Positions 24,486-32,796 of a stretch of 35,340 nt of DNA are shown here, piece by piece. The position numbers were made by a program, and so were the translations under genes. This DNA comes from CAZAMT01 sp964486145. Its GTDB lineage: Bacteria > Bacteroidota > Bacteroidia > Bacteroidales > JAAAOM01. Under the pieces are notes generated by a model. It ran no database searches. It worked only from the letters and a program-made list of their open reading frames with translations, and was not told the origin of the DNA. Location of the stretch: contig CAZAMT010000010.1 of the NCBI GenBank assembly GCA_964486145.1, positions 1-35,340 of the forward strand, read 5' to 3'. The stretch's first letter is position 1. Each line of letters opens with the position of its first letter.

Positions 24486-24716
24486 ATGGCAAAAGCAAAA
24501 GGGGCAATCGTTATCAATGAAGAACGGTGCAAAGGGTGCGAACTGTGTGTGGTGTCATGTCCGACAAAGGTCATTCAGATGACACGCGAAGTGAACAGTA
24601 AAGGTTACCATATGGCCTATATGGAATATCCTGAGAATTGCATTGGTTGTTCCAACTGTGCCATTGTTTGCCCGGATGGTGTCATCTCAGTATATAAAGT
24701 AAAAGTTAATGCATAA
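24486..24716 (+). CDS. 2-oxoacid:ferredoxin oxidoreductase delta subunit (2[4Fe-4S] ferredoxin)
   Basis: A 76-residue ferredoxin with two classical cluster motifs, CKGCELCVVSCP (about 16-27) and CIGCSNCAIVCP (about 53-64), each with the four cysteine ligands. It is the electron-transfer subunit of the four-subunit enzyme encoded by this gene and the next three; the alpha subunit begins 16 nt downstream. It accepts electrons from the TPP-bound intermediate in the beta subunit and passes them to soluble ferredoxin. Confidence 0.93.
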   Translation: MAKAKGAIVINEERCKGCELCVVSCPTKVIQMTREVNSKGYHMAYMEYPENCIGCSNCAIVCPDGVISVYKVKVNA

Positions 24717-24732
24717 ACAGCAATAGCAAACC

Positions 24733-25800
24733 ATGGGAGAATTACGTTTAATGAAAGGCAATGAAGCCATTGCCGAAGCAGCCATCCGCTCAGGATGCGA
24801 TGCATATTTTGGTTATCCCATTACACCGCAGTCGGAAGTGATGGAGTATCTGATGGCCGAAAGACCTGAAAATCGTACAGGTATGATCGTTTTGCAGGCT
24901 GAAAGTGAGCTTGCGTCAATCAATATGGTTTATGGTGCAGCCGGCACCGGTAAAAGAGTAATGACCTCATCCTCAAGCCCGGGAATAAGTTTAATGCAGG
25001 AAGGCATTTCATATATTGCCGGTGCTGAACTTCCCTGCTTGATTGTGAATGTGGTTCGCGGAGGTCCCGGACTGGGAACAATTCAACCCTCGCAGGCTGA
25101 TTACTTTCAATCAGTAAAAGGTGGAGGACACGGCGATTATCGCATGATAGTTCTCGCGCCTTCATCTGTCCAGGAGATGTCGGATTTTGTTAAACTTGGA
25201 TTTGACCTTGCATTTAAATACCGAAATCCGGCAATGATCTTATCCGATGGACTGATCGGTCAGATGATGGAGAAAGTTGAACTATTTGACCAGGCAGAAA
25301 GGGCTGCGGAATTTGATCAATCGTGGGTTATTACCGGGAAAACTGCTGATCGCGAACGAAATATCATAACATCTCTTGAGCTGCAAGCTTCCCGACAGGA
25401 GGATCATAATAAAAAACTACAATCAAAATACAGGAAAATGGAGCAGGATGAGGTACGATTTGAAGAATTTCAGTGCGAAGATGCTGATTTTATTGTAGTC
25501 GCTTACGGGTCAAGTGCGCGAATTGCACAAAAAAGTATACAAATAGCCCGCAGCGAAGGGATAAAGGCCGGGCTATTACGGCCAATAACGTTGTTTCCCT
25601 TTCCAACCAAACAAATTGAAAGTTATACCTCAAGAGTCAAAGGTATTTTGTCAGTTGAGCTTAGTTCAGGGCAGATGGTGGAGGATGTTAAGCTTGCTGT
25701 AAACGGAAAAGTTCCTGTTGACCACTTCGGTCATTTTGGTGGTGTTATCCATTCCCCTGAAGAGGTTTTGGATGCCCTGAAAACAAACTTTATAAATTAA
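24733..25800 (+). CDS. vorB: 2-oxoacid:ferredoxin oxidoreductase alpha subunit (VorB type)
   Basis: A 355-residue alpha subunit holding the pyrimidine-binding and transketolase-C-like domains. The opening LMKGNEAIAEAAIRSGCDAY then FGYPITPQSEVMEYL is the typical start of the 3-methyl-2-oxobutanoate (VorB) group, and LQAESELASINMVYGAAGTG and TSSSSPGISLMQEG follow. Related 2-oxoglutarate (KOR) enzymes share much of this, so the substrate could be branched-chain 2-oxoacids or 2-oxoglutarate. The stop codon is followed at once (0 nt) by the beta-subunit ATG, so translation is coupled. Context with an aminotransferase favours amino-acid-derived oxoacids. Confidence 0.9.
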   Translation: MGELRLMKGNEAIAEAAIRSGCDAYFGYPITPQSEVMEYLMAERPENRTGMIVLQAESELASINMVYGAAGTGKRVMTSSSSPGISLMQEGISYIAGAELPCLIVNVVRGGPGLGTIQPSQADYFQSVKGGGHGDYRMIVLAPSSVQEMSDFVKLGFDLAFKYRNPAMILSDGLIGQMMEKVELFDQAERAAEFDQSWVITGKTADRERNIITSLELQASRQEDHNKKLQSKYRKMEQDEVRFEEFQCEDADFIVVAYGSSARIAQKSIQIARSEGIKAGLLRPITLFPFPTKQIESYTSRVKGILSVELSSGQMVEDVKLAVNGKVPVDHFGHFGGVIHSPEEVLDALKTNFIN

Positions 25801-26604
25801 ATGATTATGGAAGATGTAAAGGAATCGGTAAAAAATATCATAAAGGAAGAAAACCTGGTTTACTCGAAAACCAAATTGATGACAGACAAAGTTTTGTCTT
25901 ATTGTCCTGGTTGCGGCCACGGCACAGCGCACCGAATCATTATGGAGGTAGTGGATGAAATGGGTATCCAATCCGACACCATTGGCATTGCTCCGGTTGG
26001 CTGTTCAGTACTCGCATATGATTTTATGGATATCGATATGTCACAAGCTGCCCACGGTAGAGCTCCTGCTGTGGCAACCGGAATTAAAAGGGTTTGGCCT
26101 GAAAAGTTTGTATTTACATACCAGGGAGATGGTGATTTAGCAGCCATTGGTACAGCAGAAACGATTCATGCATGCAACAGAGGTGAAAACATTGCCATTA
26201 TATTCATCAATAATGGGATTTATGGTATGACCGGAGGGCAAATGGCGCCAACCACGTTGGAAGGGATGAAAACTTCTACTTCTCCTTATGGCAGAAACAG
26301 TAAGACTATGGGGCCGCCTCTTAAAATCACTGAGATGGTATCAACATTACCAGGAACATACATGGTTACCCGTCAGGCTGTGCATACCCCAAACAATGTG
26401 CGGAAGACAAAAAAAGCTGTGCGAAAAGCTTTCGAAAACCAAAAATTGAATAAAGGTCTCTCATTTATTGAAATTGTCTCCAACTGTAATTCAGGTTGGA
26501 AAATGTCACCTGTTGAAGCCAATAAATGGATGGAAGAAAATATGTTTCCGTTTTATCCACTTGGTGATATTAAGATGGATGGACAGATGGTTAAAAATAA
26601 TTGA
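25801..26604 (+). CDS. 2-oxoacid:ferredoxin oxidoreductase beta subunit (TPP-binding)
   Basis: A 267-residue beta subunit carrying the thiamine diphosphate site: GDGDLAAIGT (109-118) to INNGIYGMTGGQ (136-147) is the GDG...NN motif that binds Mg-TPP. CPGCGHGTAH (35-44) provides two of the cysteines that hold the proximal [4Fe-4S] cluster, with further cysteines at 68, 125 and near the C-terminus. The ATG at 25801 abuts the alpha stop; a second ATG at 25807 is equally possible. The gene is 21 nt from the gamma subunit. Confidence 0.92.
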   Translation: MIMEDVKESVKNIIKEENLVYSKTKLMTDKVLSYCPGCGHGTAHRIIMEVVDEMGIQSDTIGIAPVGCSVLAYDFMDIDMSQAAHGRAPAVATGIKRVWPEKFVFTYQGDGDLAAIGTAETIHACNRGENIAIIFINNGIYGMTGGQMAPTTLEGMKTSTSPYGRNSKTMGPPLKITEMVSTLPGTYMVTRQAVHTPNNVRKTKKAVRKAFENQKLNKGLSFIEIVSNCNSGWKMSPVEANKWMEENMFPFYPLGDIKMDGQMVKNN

Positions 26605-26625
26605 TGCAACTAAAATTTTATTATA

Positions 26626-27195
26626 ATGACTGAGGAAATTATCATAGCCGGATTCGGCGGCCAGGGAGTATTATCAATGGGAAAAATACTTGCATACTCC
26701 GGGATTATGCAGAATAAGGAAGTATCATGGATGCCTTCATACGGCCCCGAAATGCGAGGGGGTACGGCAAACGTAACAGTTATTATTAGTGATGAAAGAA
26801 TTAGTTCTCCAGTGCTTAATACCTTCGACACCGCCATTATTTTAAACCAGCAATCAATGGATAAGTTTGAGCCACTGGTCAAATCAGGTGGTGTTCTGGT
26901 ATATGACGGGAATGGTATAACCAGGCATCCCGAGCGTAAAGACATAAAAGTTTTCAGGGTAGATGGAGCGAAGGAAGCTTCAAAAATGGGATCAGCAAGG
27001 ACATTTAACATGATAATCTTAGGTGGATACTTAAAGGTGAAACCCATAGTGGAACTGGAAAACGTGATAAACGGATTAAAAAAATCATTGCCGCAGAGAC
27101 ATCATCATCTCATTCCTCTGAATGAAAAAGCTATTAGCCGCGGGCAGGATATCGTATATGAAGTTTCCGAACCGGTGGGTGATCTAAATCAGTGA
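26626..27195 (+). CDS. 2-oxoacid:ferredoxin oxidoreductase gamma subunit
   Basis: A 189-residue gamma subunit. IIIAGFGGQGVLSMGKILAY (about residues 4-23) is its glycine-rich CoA-related fold start, and WMPSYGPEMRGGTANV (about 35-50) is the best conserved stretch of the family. The C-terminal helical part is normal. With the delta, alpha and beta genes it completes the enzyme that converts 2-oxoacid plus CoA to acyl-CoA, CO2 and reduced ferredoxin, reversibly. It is the last gene of the operon; no convincing terminator was seen in the 77 nt before the next gene. Confidence 0.92.
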   Translation: MTEEIIIAGFGGQGVLSMGKILAYSGIMQNKEVSWMPSYGPEMRGGTANVTVIISDERISSPVLNTFDTAIILNQQSMDKFEPLVKSGGVLVYDGNGITRHPERKDIKVFRVDGAKEASKMGSARTFNMIILGGYLKVKPIVELENVINGLKKSLPQRHHHLIPLNEKAISRGQDIVYEVSEPVGDLNQ

Positions 27196-27246
27196 TCAAG
27201 GTAAGGAATGTCAATCATGCTTAAAATCAGAACATCAATTATTCCG

Positions 27247-27254
27247 TATCTTTG
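27247..27254 (+). promoter_or_regulatory. -7 box of the small outer-membrane-like protein gene
   Basis: TATCTTTG matches TAnnTTTG perfectly. A TTG at 27252-27254, which could open the reading frame further upstream, is part of this box and therefore should not be the start codon. The leader to the ATG at 27273 would be about 12 nt. No clear -33 element. Confidence 0.48.
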
Positions 27255-27272
27255 AAAAGTCAACATAATAGC

Positions 27273-27875
27273 ATGAGAATGAAAAGATTGTTTGTCGTAG
27301 TTTTTGTTTTAGCTGTCTTTCAATTGCAGGACACACAGTCTCAGACAAATATTCCCATGCAGTATGGATTTAATCTTTCAGCAGTTAATTCGGGTAGCGG
27401 ACACGGTTCAAACCTCGTTCTGAATTTTGTGGCAACAGACAACAAAAAAGCTATGGAATTTGGAGCAATTGTTCGTCCCGGCGATTTCACACCCAAAGGA
27501 GCCGAATTCAAATATAAAATTTTCCCTGGGAAGTATGATTATTATGTAAACAACATGATGGTTAGGCCTTTTGTAATGTACAATTGCTTATACCAAAATG
27601 AAACTACCACCGAACCTTTGGTAATTGAAACAACATCAGGTCCACTTGTATTTCCCGACAATAAAGCCGGTACAATTTCAACCATGGAACATTACCTCGG
27701 CACAGGTTTGTTCTTTCGGTTTTTAAATAATTTTTACTTTAGCTCCAGTGCAGGTATTGGTGTTTATCTTGGTTCAATCTCAAAACTGGAAACACCTGAA
27801 ACCCTTGGAATTCATAAAAGGAACGGAGGCTTAACAGGTAACATGAAGCTAAGTTTTGGCATGTTTTTTCTTTAA
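27273..27875 (+). CDS. Predicted secreted beta-barrel-like protein, family not recognised
   Basis: A 200-residue protein with a clear signal peptide (MKRLFVVVFVLAVFQLQDTQ, cut near SQ). The mature sequence is rich in alternating hydrophobic/aromatic strands (SNLVLNFVATDNKKAMEFGAI, MMVRPFVMYNCLY, YLGTGLFFRFLNNFYFSSSA, then GNMKLSFGMFFL at the end). The terminal phenylalanine-rich strand is characteristic of outer-membrane barrels, so it is probably a small porin-like or OmpW-size barrel. I do not recognise a specific family. ATGs at 27273 and 27279 are both possible starts. The next gene, nadD, is convergent and only 9 nt away. Confidence 0.75.
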   Translation: MRMKRLFVVVFVLAVFQLQDTQSQTNIPMQYGFNLSAVNSGSGHGSNLVLNFVATDNKKAMEFGAIVRPGDFTPKGAEFKYKIFPGKYDYYVNNMMVRPFVMYNCLYQNETTTEPLVIETTSGPLVFPDNKAGTISTMEHYLGTGLFFRFLNNFYFSSSAGIGVYLGSISKLETPETLGIHKRNGGLTGNMKLSFGMFFL

Positions 27876-27884
27876 GTTTCTTGC

Positions 27885-28460
27885 TCATCGATAAAAATTC
27901 ATTTCCATTAAATAGTCATATGCTTCTTTTGGAATAAAATATCGTATGTCCTTTTCTTCTTTTATTGCCTTACGAAGAAAGGTTGATGAAATATCCATTT
28001 GCGGCGCATCAACAACAGTAATATTTTCATGTTTGGCATATACTTCATTCGGAGTACCCGGACGCGGATACACGAGTCTTTTATAGTTTTTGGAAATGAT
28101 CCCTGAATTTTTCCATTTATTGAAGGTGTGCAGACCATCGGACCCCATGATTAGAAAAAAAATGTTTCCGGGTTTTTTCTCCTCAAGATACGTTAATGTA
28201 TCAATGGTGTAAGATGGTTTGGGAAGGCGAAACTCAATGTCGGAAACAACAAACCTTTCATCTTTGTTAAGCACCCGATAGGCCATTTCGTAGCGATGAT
28301 AATCTTCAAGTAATGAGCTTTTTTTCTTTAACGGGTTATGCGGACTGATTACAAACCATAGTTGGTCTAATTCAGTAAACTCAACCATGTAGTTAGCTAT
28401 AATCACGTGTCCGACATGTATGGGGTTAAATGATCCGAAATACAATCCAATCTTTTTCAT
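27885..28460 (-). CDS. nadD: Nicotinate-nucleotide adenylyltransferase
   Basis: NadD adenylates nicotinate mononucleotide to deamido-NAD in NAD synthesis. The 191-residue protein starts KKIGLYFGSFNPIHVGHVI, with the GSFNPIHxGH nucleotidyltransferase motif, and has the ISSTFLRKAIKEEKDIRYFI segment (ISST/SxxR) near the C-terminus. The frame opens three codons earlier at 28469; the ATG at 28460 matches the family start. It is the third gene of a yicC-gmk-nadD operon, 16 nt after gmk, an order common in Bacteroidota. Confidence 0.94.
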   Translation of the reverse strand: MKKIGLYFGSFNPIHVGHVIIANYMVEFTELDQLWFVISPHNPLKKKSSLLEDYHRYEMAYRVLNKDERFVVSDIEFRLPKPSYTIDTLTYLEEKKPGNIFFLIMGSDGLHTFNKWKNSGIISKNYKRLVYPRPGTPNEVYAKHENITVVDAPQMDISSTFLRKAIKEEKDIRYFIPKEAYDYLMEMNFYR

Positions 28461-28476
28461 ATCATGCATGCTTTCT

Positions 28477-29040
28477 TTAAATAAAATCCAAAATGACTTT
28501 TTCTGCTTCTCTCAGAGTTATTGCCAGGTCATCATTGTGTAATACTTTATCAAACTGATCGGCGAAAGACATTTCATATGTTGCTTTGAATAATCTTTTA
28601 TTAAGCGATTCCCGGCTTTCCGAAGATCGCTTCTCAATTCTTGTTTTTAATTCATCCAGCGAAGGTGGTGATACAAAAATTGCAAGAGCTTTTTCTTTGT
28701 AAATATTTTTAATGTTTAAACCACCCTGAACATCAATATCAAATAAAATGTTTTTTCCCCGTTCCCGGATTCGGTCTACTTCGGTTTTTAAAGTACCGTA
28801 ATATTGGTTTTCATATACTTCCTCCCATTCCAGGAATTCACCTTTTTTAATTTTATTCTGAAATTCGCTGACAGATAAAAAATAGTATTCTCTTCCGTGA
28901 ATTTCATTGTTTCGGGGTGGACGGCTGGTTGCAGAAACTGAGAATTCCAAATGAAGGTAGTCCTTCTTCATTAAATGCCGGACAATCGTTGTTTTACCAG
29001 CCCCGGAAGGTGCTGAAAAAATGATAATTTTGGGAACCAT
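28477..29040 (-). CDS. gmk: Guanylate kinase
   Basis: Gmk phosphorylates GMP to GDP. The 187-residue protein has the P-loop FSAPSGAGKTTI (about 8-19), the GMP-binding SATSRPPRNNEIHGREYYFLS (shown in part), and the lid-region SPPSLDELKTRIEKR. Its ATG shares one base with the yicC stop (TAATG), so translation is coupled. Complete and of normal length. Confidence 0.96.
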   Translation of the reverse strand: MVPKIIIFSAPSGAGKTTIVRHLMKKDYLHLEFSVSATSRPPRNNEIHGREYYFLSVSEFQNKIKKGEFLEWEEVYENQYYGTLKTEVDRIRERGKNILFDIDVQGGLNIKNIYKEKALAIFVSPPSLDELKTRIEKRSSESRESLNKRLFKATYEMSFADQFDKVLHNDDLAITLREAEKVILDFI

Positions 29041-29921
29041 TATAATACGTTCATTAATTGTTCCTTTACTTTTTCCAGTTCATCCTTCATTTGCACTACA
29101 ATTTTTTGAATATCCGAATCATTGGCTTTTGATCCGATGGTATTTATTTCTCTGCCAATTTCCTGAGCAATAAATCCCAGCTTTTTCCCAATGGGTTCTT
29201 CAGTTCTGACGGTTTCAAGAAAATAATTACAGTGATTTTTTAATCGGACTTTCTCTTCGGTTATATCAAATTTTTCAAGGTAAAAAATTACTTCCTGCTC
29301 AAACCGGTTTTCATCAATGGTTTCCTGCGAGATAAATTCATGCATGTTGTTTCGAATCCGGCTCTTAATATTTTCGATACGTGATTTTTCGTACTTGCCA
29401 ATCTCTCCCAGGTAATTTGAAATGCCCTGTATACGTGCAATGATGTCTTCTTGCATGGAAGAACCTTCTGATTTCCTGAATTGCTTGACTTCCTGCATTA
29501 CTTCAACCGCTGTTTTTTTAATTTCTGCCCATTCTTTCTCATCAATGGTTTCCAATTCTGTTTTCAAAGATTCAGGTAACCGTAATATGGTTGCCCATAA
29601 AAAGTGCTGATCATTGTTTTTAATATCCAGTTCAGAAGAGATGTCTCCAATTTGCTTATAATATGCTTTAACAGCTTCTTTATTGATCAACGGGACATTT
29701 GAATTTTCAGAAACTTCAACTACAAGGGTTATTTCAATTTTTCCTCTTAAAAGTTCGTTTGAAGCAATGTTTCGAAGTTCCAGCTCTTTTTCTTTGTATT
29801 GGGAAGGTACTTTTGTGTAAACGTCAGATTGTTTACTGTTTAAGGTTCGGATTTCGATGCTGAATGTTTTATCATTATATTCAAAGGTTTTTTTTCCATA
29901 ACCGGTCATTGAATAAATCAT
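29040..29921 (-). CDS. yicC: YicC family endoribonuclease
   Basis: A 293-residue YicC protein, beginning with the family's invariant MIYSMTGYGKKTF and ending with the conserved C-terminal block: RFEQEVIFYLEKFDITEE, then GKKLGFIAQEIGREINTIGS (conserved acidic and histidine-like metal site region) and the final IQKIVVQMKDELEKVKEQ. YicC proteins were recently shown to be RNases that act on small RNAs and mRNA; that knowledge is from other species. It is first in the operon with gmk and nadD. The nearest upstream gene, the MATE exporter, ends 68 nt before it on the same strand. Confidence 0.93.
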   Translation of the reverse strand: MIYSMTGYGKKTFEYNDKTFSIEIRTLNSKQSDVYTKVPSQYKEKELELRNIASNELLRGKIEITLVVEVSENSNVPLINKEAVKAYYKQIGDISSELDIKNNDQHFLWATILRLPESLKTELETIDEKEWAEIKKTAVEVMQEVKQFRKSEGSSMQEDIIARIQGISNYLGEIGKYEKSRIENIKSRIRNNMHEFISQETIDENRFEQEVIFYLEKFDITEEKVRLKNHCNYFLETVRTEEPIGKKLGFIAQEIGREINTIGSKANDSDIQKIVVQMKDELEKVKEQLMNVL

Positions 29922-29989
29922 AATGCTTGTTATTAATTTATTGGTGTATAAAAGTAAAGTTAAAATATCACAATATAAAATGACTTTTC

Positions 29990-31345
29990 TTAATCAATTT
30001 CCGGAGATTTTTTTTGTTTCACCACCCCTTTGGTTTTCCAGTTGCCTGATAAGTAATAAAAATAGGATACAACGGTACCCGCGAACCATGCAATGGGCAC
30101 GGCCCACCAAATTCCGGTTTCTCCAATTTTACCTGATAGGAAATAGGCAACGGGAATACGAATGAGCCAAAGTGAAAACAGGGTTATAAACATTGGAATA
30201 AGTGTATCTCCTGCACCCCGCAATACGCCATTGACCGTGAACATAGCTGAAAAAAGCAGGTAAAATGAACTAACAATAACCAGGTAATCCTGCCCGATTG
30301 CAATAACATCGGCATCGTCTGTAAATAAACGCATAAGAACATCTCCAAAAATGATGATCATGCCAGTTACAAAAAGAGATATTGTTGATGAAATAACAAA
30401 TGTAGCTTTCAACCCCGACTTTACTCTTCCTGTTTTTTGTGCACCAATGTTTTGTCCTACAAACGTTGCCAGTGCCTGGCCGATATTCATTGCCGGAAGC
30501 AGGGCCAGTGAATCAATCCGGGTTGCTACTGTGTATGCAGCAATAACGTTGGTTCCAAATTTATTGACGATACTCATGATAAACGTCATTCCAAGAGAAA
30601 CAAAGGTGTGTTGCATACCCGTGGGAAGACCAATACGTAATGCCTGAGAAAATATTTCCCTGTAAAAGCGCATTTCTTTAATTTTTATGTTGATCACTTC
30701 ATGATACCTGTTGAGGTAGATGATGACAGATAGAAATGCAATGCTTTGTGATAGCACTGTGGCCCAGGCAGCCCCTGCAATTCCCCATTTGAAGACAACG
30801 ATGAAAAGCATATCAAAAGACATGTTTAAAATGGTTGAAACGATCAAAAAATACAACGGTGTTTTTGAATCCCCGATTCCCCTGAGAATGGCGCTTGTAG
30901 CATTAAAACCAAAAAAAGCTACCATGCCGATCAGGTAAATGTTTAAATAGGTTTCTGCTTCGGGCAGTACATTTTCAGGAAGTTGAATTAACCGGAAAAT
31001 ATCTTCGCTGAAGGTAATCCCAAGTCCTGTAACTACGATGGATGCCAGAAATATAAATATATACATGGTGCCAATGGTATTCTTAACCCTGGTTATATCT
31101 CTGGATCCAAAGTACTGGGCAATGATAATGGTACCACCAGAAGCAATTCCGATAATAAATGAGATGAGGGTGAAAATGATGGGAAATGATGCTCCTACTG
31201 CCGCCAAAGCTTCTTTACCAATAAAATTACCCACAATGATGCTGTCAACAATGTTATATAGTTGCTGAAAAAGATTTCCAAGCAACATCGGCAGGGCAAA
31301 ATTAAGTATAAGTGTGCTTTCCTTTCCTTCCGTCAAATCCTTCAT
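29990..31345 (-). CDS. MATE-family multidrug/Na+ efflux protein
   Basis: A 451-residue polytopic protein with about twelve membrane spans in two related halves, as in MATE exporters (NorM/DinF class). The start MKDLTEGKESTLILNFALPM then LFQQLYNIVDSIIVGNFIGK and GASFPI is typical of the first half; the second half has VGQNIGAQKTGR and VNGVLRGAGDT. It should export cationic compounds against H+ or Na+. A TTG at 31354 could extend the frame by three residues, but the ATG at 31345 matches the family start. The gene lies 291 nt downstream of the WD40 gene, with two abutting hairpins between them, and a poor promoter-like box just upstream. Confidence 0.92.
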   Translation of the reverse strand: MKDLTEGKESTLILNFALPMLLGNLFQQLYNIVDSIIVGNFIGKEALAAVGASFPIIFTLISFIIGIASGGTIIIAQYFGSRDITRVKNTIGTMYIFIFLASIVVTGLGITFSEDIFRLIQLPENVLPEAETYLNIYLIGMVAFFGFNATSAILRGIGDSKTPLYFLIVSTILNMSFDMLFIVVFKWGIAGAAWATVLSQSIAFLSVIIYLNRYHEVINIKIKEMRFYREIFSQALRIGLPTGMQHTFVSLGMTFIMSIVNKFGTNVIAAYTVATRIDSLALLPAMNIGQALATFVGQNIGAQKTGRVKSGLKATFVISSTISLFVTGMIIIFGDVLMRLFTDDADVIAIGQDYLVIVSSFYLLFSAMFTVNGVLRGAGDTLIPMFITLFSLWLIRIPVAYFLSGKIGETGIWWAVPIAWFAGTVVSYFYYLSGNWKTKGVVKQKKSPEID

Positions 31346-31421
31346 AAACTCCAAAAATCATAAAAAAGAAAGCAAAGGTGATTAATTTAATCGTAACAGG
31401 CAAGATAAGAAAAGTCACCCA

Positions 31422-31439
31422 AAATCCGCAAAGGTTTAT
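31422..31439. repeat. Degenerate copy of the hairpin arm, upstream of the MATE gene
   Basis: AAATCCGCAAAGGTTTAT is nearly identical to the arm sequence AAATCCGCAAGATTTAT that makes up the large hairpin 100 nt away (31539-31592). The first ten bases match exactly. Confidence 0.4.
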
Positions 31440-31538
31440 CAAATTAATTACTGTATCGTTTGCGCATTCGATTAAGCGCATCATCTCATTTGGCCTCATA
31501 CTTCACCCAAATAAGTGATTTGCTAAATCGGGGTTATA

Positions 31539-31592
31539 CCTTAAACCGCAAGATTTATAGTAGTAGAATTTATAAATCTTGCGGATTTAAGG
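31539..31592. repeat. Long hairpin (21 bp with one bulge) downstream of the WD40 gene
   Basis: Left arm CCTTAAACCGCAAGATTTAT plus A (31539-31559), 11-nt loop (31560-31570), right arm 31571-31592, with a single bulged A at 31585. All 21 pairs are Watson-Crick. Neither strand has a following T-run, so it is not a typical terminator. It may be an intergenic palindromic repeat or an RNA 3' end structure. Confidence 0.6.
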
Positions 31593-31593
31593 A

Positions 31594-31632
31594 GTCATCT
31601 GTTTGAAGAGGACAACCTGCAAAGAAGATGAC
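31594..31632. repeat. Second hairpin abutting the first, next to the WD40 stop
   Basis: GTCATCT (31594-31600) pairs with AGATGAC (31626-31632); inside, TTTG with CAAA and AGG with CCT continue the stem to a 4-nt loop (ACAA). One base separates it from the 21-bp hairpin, and four bases from the WD40 stop codon. Confidence 0.5.
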
Positions 31633-31636
31633 ATTC

Positions 31637-32794
31637 CTATTTAAGAAATTGTGATTTTTTTTGGTTAAGTTCCGACAAATATTTTCGGAAATATTTTTTG
31701 TACAATTCCTGCTTATATTTAGCTGCCTGTTCTTCACGGAGTTTATAGTCCGATCGTGATTCATCTTTTTGCCTCGGTGCAAGTAAGTCTGACTGTTCAA
31801 ATTCTTCAAGGAAAGCTTCTTCAAAATGATAATCAACAAATACTTTTTTGTTTAAATCCCAAATGATGGCAGTTTCGTCCATGGATGAGGAGGCAAATTT
31901 TTCAAAATCAGGACTGAATCGAACTCCGGTAACCGCTTTCTCGTGGTGTGTAAAGGTGTATAATTCTGTGGATGTGGCCAGTTCCCATAATTTGATTTCT
32001 CCATCAAATGATCCGGTTAGAATAAAATTGCCATCATTGCTTATGTCAACAGTCATCACACCCGTCCGGTGTCCGGGGTATGTTTTTATAATTCCACCCT
32101 GCTCAATGCTCCAGAGCCTGATCGTTTTATCCCTGGATACGGATACAAAATGATTTCCATCGGGCGTAAATTTAATTTCATAAATATTGTCGGAATGGCC
32201 TTCAAATGTTTTCAATAATTCATGCGTTTTAGCATCCCACAGCATGATGAATTTATCCAGTGAACCACTGGCAATCAGGTTTCCATCCGGGCTCATCGCG
32301 GTTGCCAGAACACTTTTATCATGACCTTCGAGTAAAACTGATTCACCCGTTTTTAAATCCCAAACCCTGGGTTGTTTATCAAATGAACCGGAAGCCAGGC
32401 GGGTCAGGGTTGGATCTGTATTGATCGACCAAACGAAAGTATAGTGCCCGGTAAGAATGTTTTCTTCCGTCCATGTTTCTGTGTTCCATACGCGGATGCT
32501 TCTATCCCCGGCGGTAATCAGTTTATCCCCTTTGGGTGAGAATATTACATCATTGATTTCCTGAAAATGCCCTTCAAGGGTAATGACTTCCGAGAAATCC
32601 GCGAGGTTCCAAATTTTGGTTGTTATATCCTCAGAGCAGGTTGCCAGGTATTTTCCATCAGGGCTAAATGCAACTCCCAGAACAGGTAAGTCATGGTTTT
32701 TAATTTTTTCAAGGATAAACTCTTCATCCTGGGCTGTTAGATTGAAACTAATAATTAAACACAATGAGATTAGAATGCTTTGAATATGATTCAT
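31637..32794 (-). CDS. Exported WD40-repeat beta-propeller protein
   Basis: A 385-residue protein with a signal peptide (HIQSILISLCLIISFNLTAQ) followed by seven WD40 repeats, seen as repeating GVAFSPDGKYLATCSED, DVIFSPKGDKLITAGDRS, LTRLASGSFDKQPRVWD, AMSPDGNLIASGSLDK, IKFTPDGNHFVSVSRDK, VDISNDGNFILTGSFDGE and VRFSPDFEKFASSSMDE; seven repeats close one propeller. The last 60 residues are a charged helical tail (for example YKQELYKKYFRKYLSELNQK). An exported propeller would act as a protein-binding scaffold in the periplasm or at the surface; partner unknown. It is the last gene of a unit with the DUF3108 gene and the 42-residue ORF, whose stop is 2 nt before this ATG. Confidence 0.88.
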   Translation of the reverse strand: MNHIQSILISLCLIISFNLTAQDEEFILEKIKNHDLPVLGVAFSPDGKYLATCSEDITTKIWNLADFSEVITLEGHFQEINDVIFSPKGDKLITAGDRSIRVWNTETWTEENILTGHYTFVWSINTDPTLTRLASGSFDKQPRVWDLKTGESVLLEGHDKSVLATAMSPDGNLIASGSLDKFIMLWDAKTHELLKTFEGHSDNIYEIKFTPDGNHFVSVSRDKTIRLWSIEQGGIIKTYPGHRTGVMTVDISNDGNFILTGSFDGEIKLWELATSTELYTFTHHEKAVTGVRFSPDFEKFASSSMDETAIIWDLNKKVFVDYHFEEAFLEEFEQSDLLAPRQKDESRSDYKLREEQAAKYKQELYKKYFRKYLSELNQKKSQFLK

Positions 32795-32796
32795 AA

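Noticed and set aside
31302..31499. 65-codon minus-strand frame upstream of the MATE gene
   Set aside because: It runs into the MATE coding region in another frame; the hydrophobic middle reflects AT-rich intergenic sequence and there is no family match.
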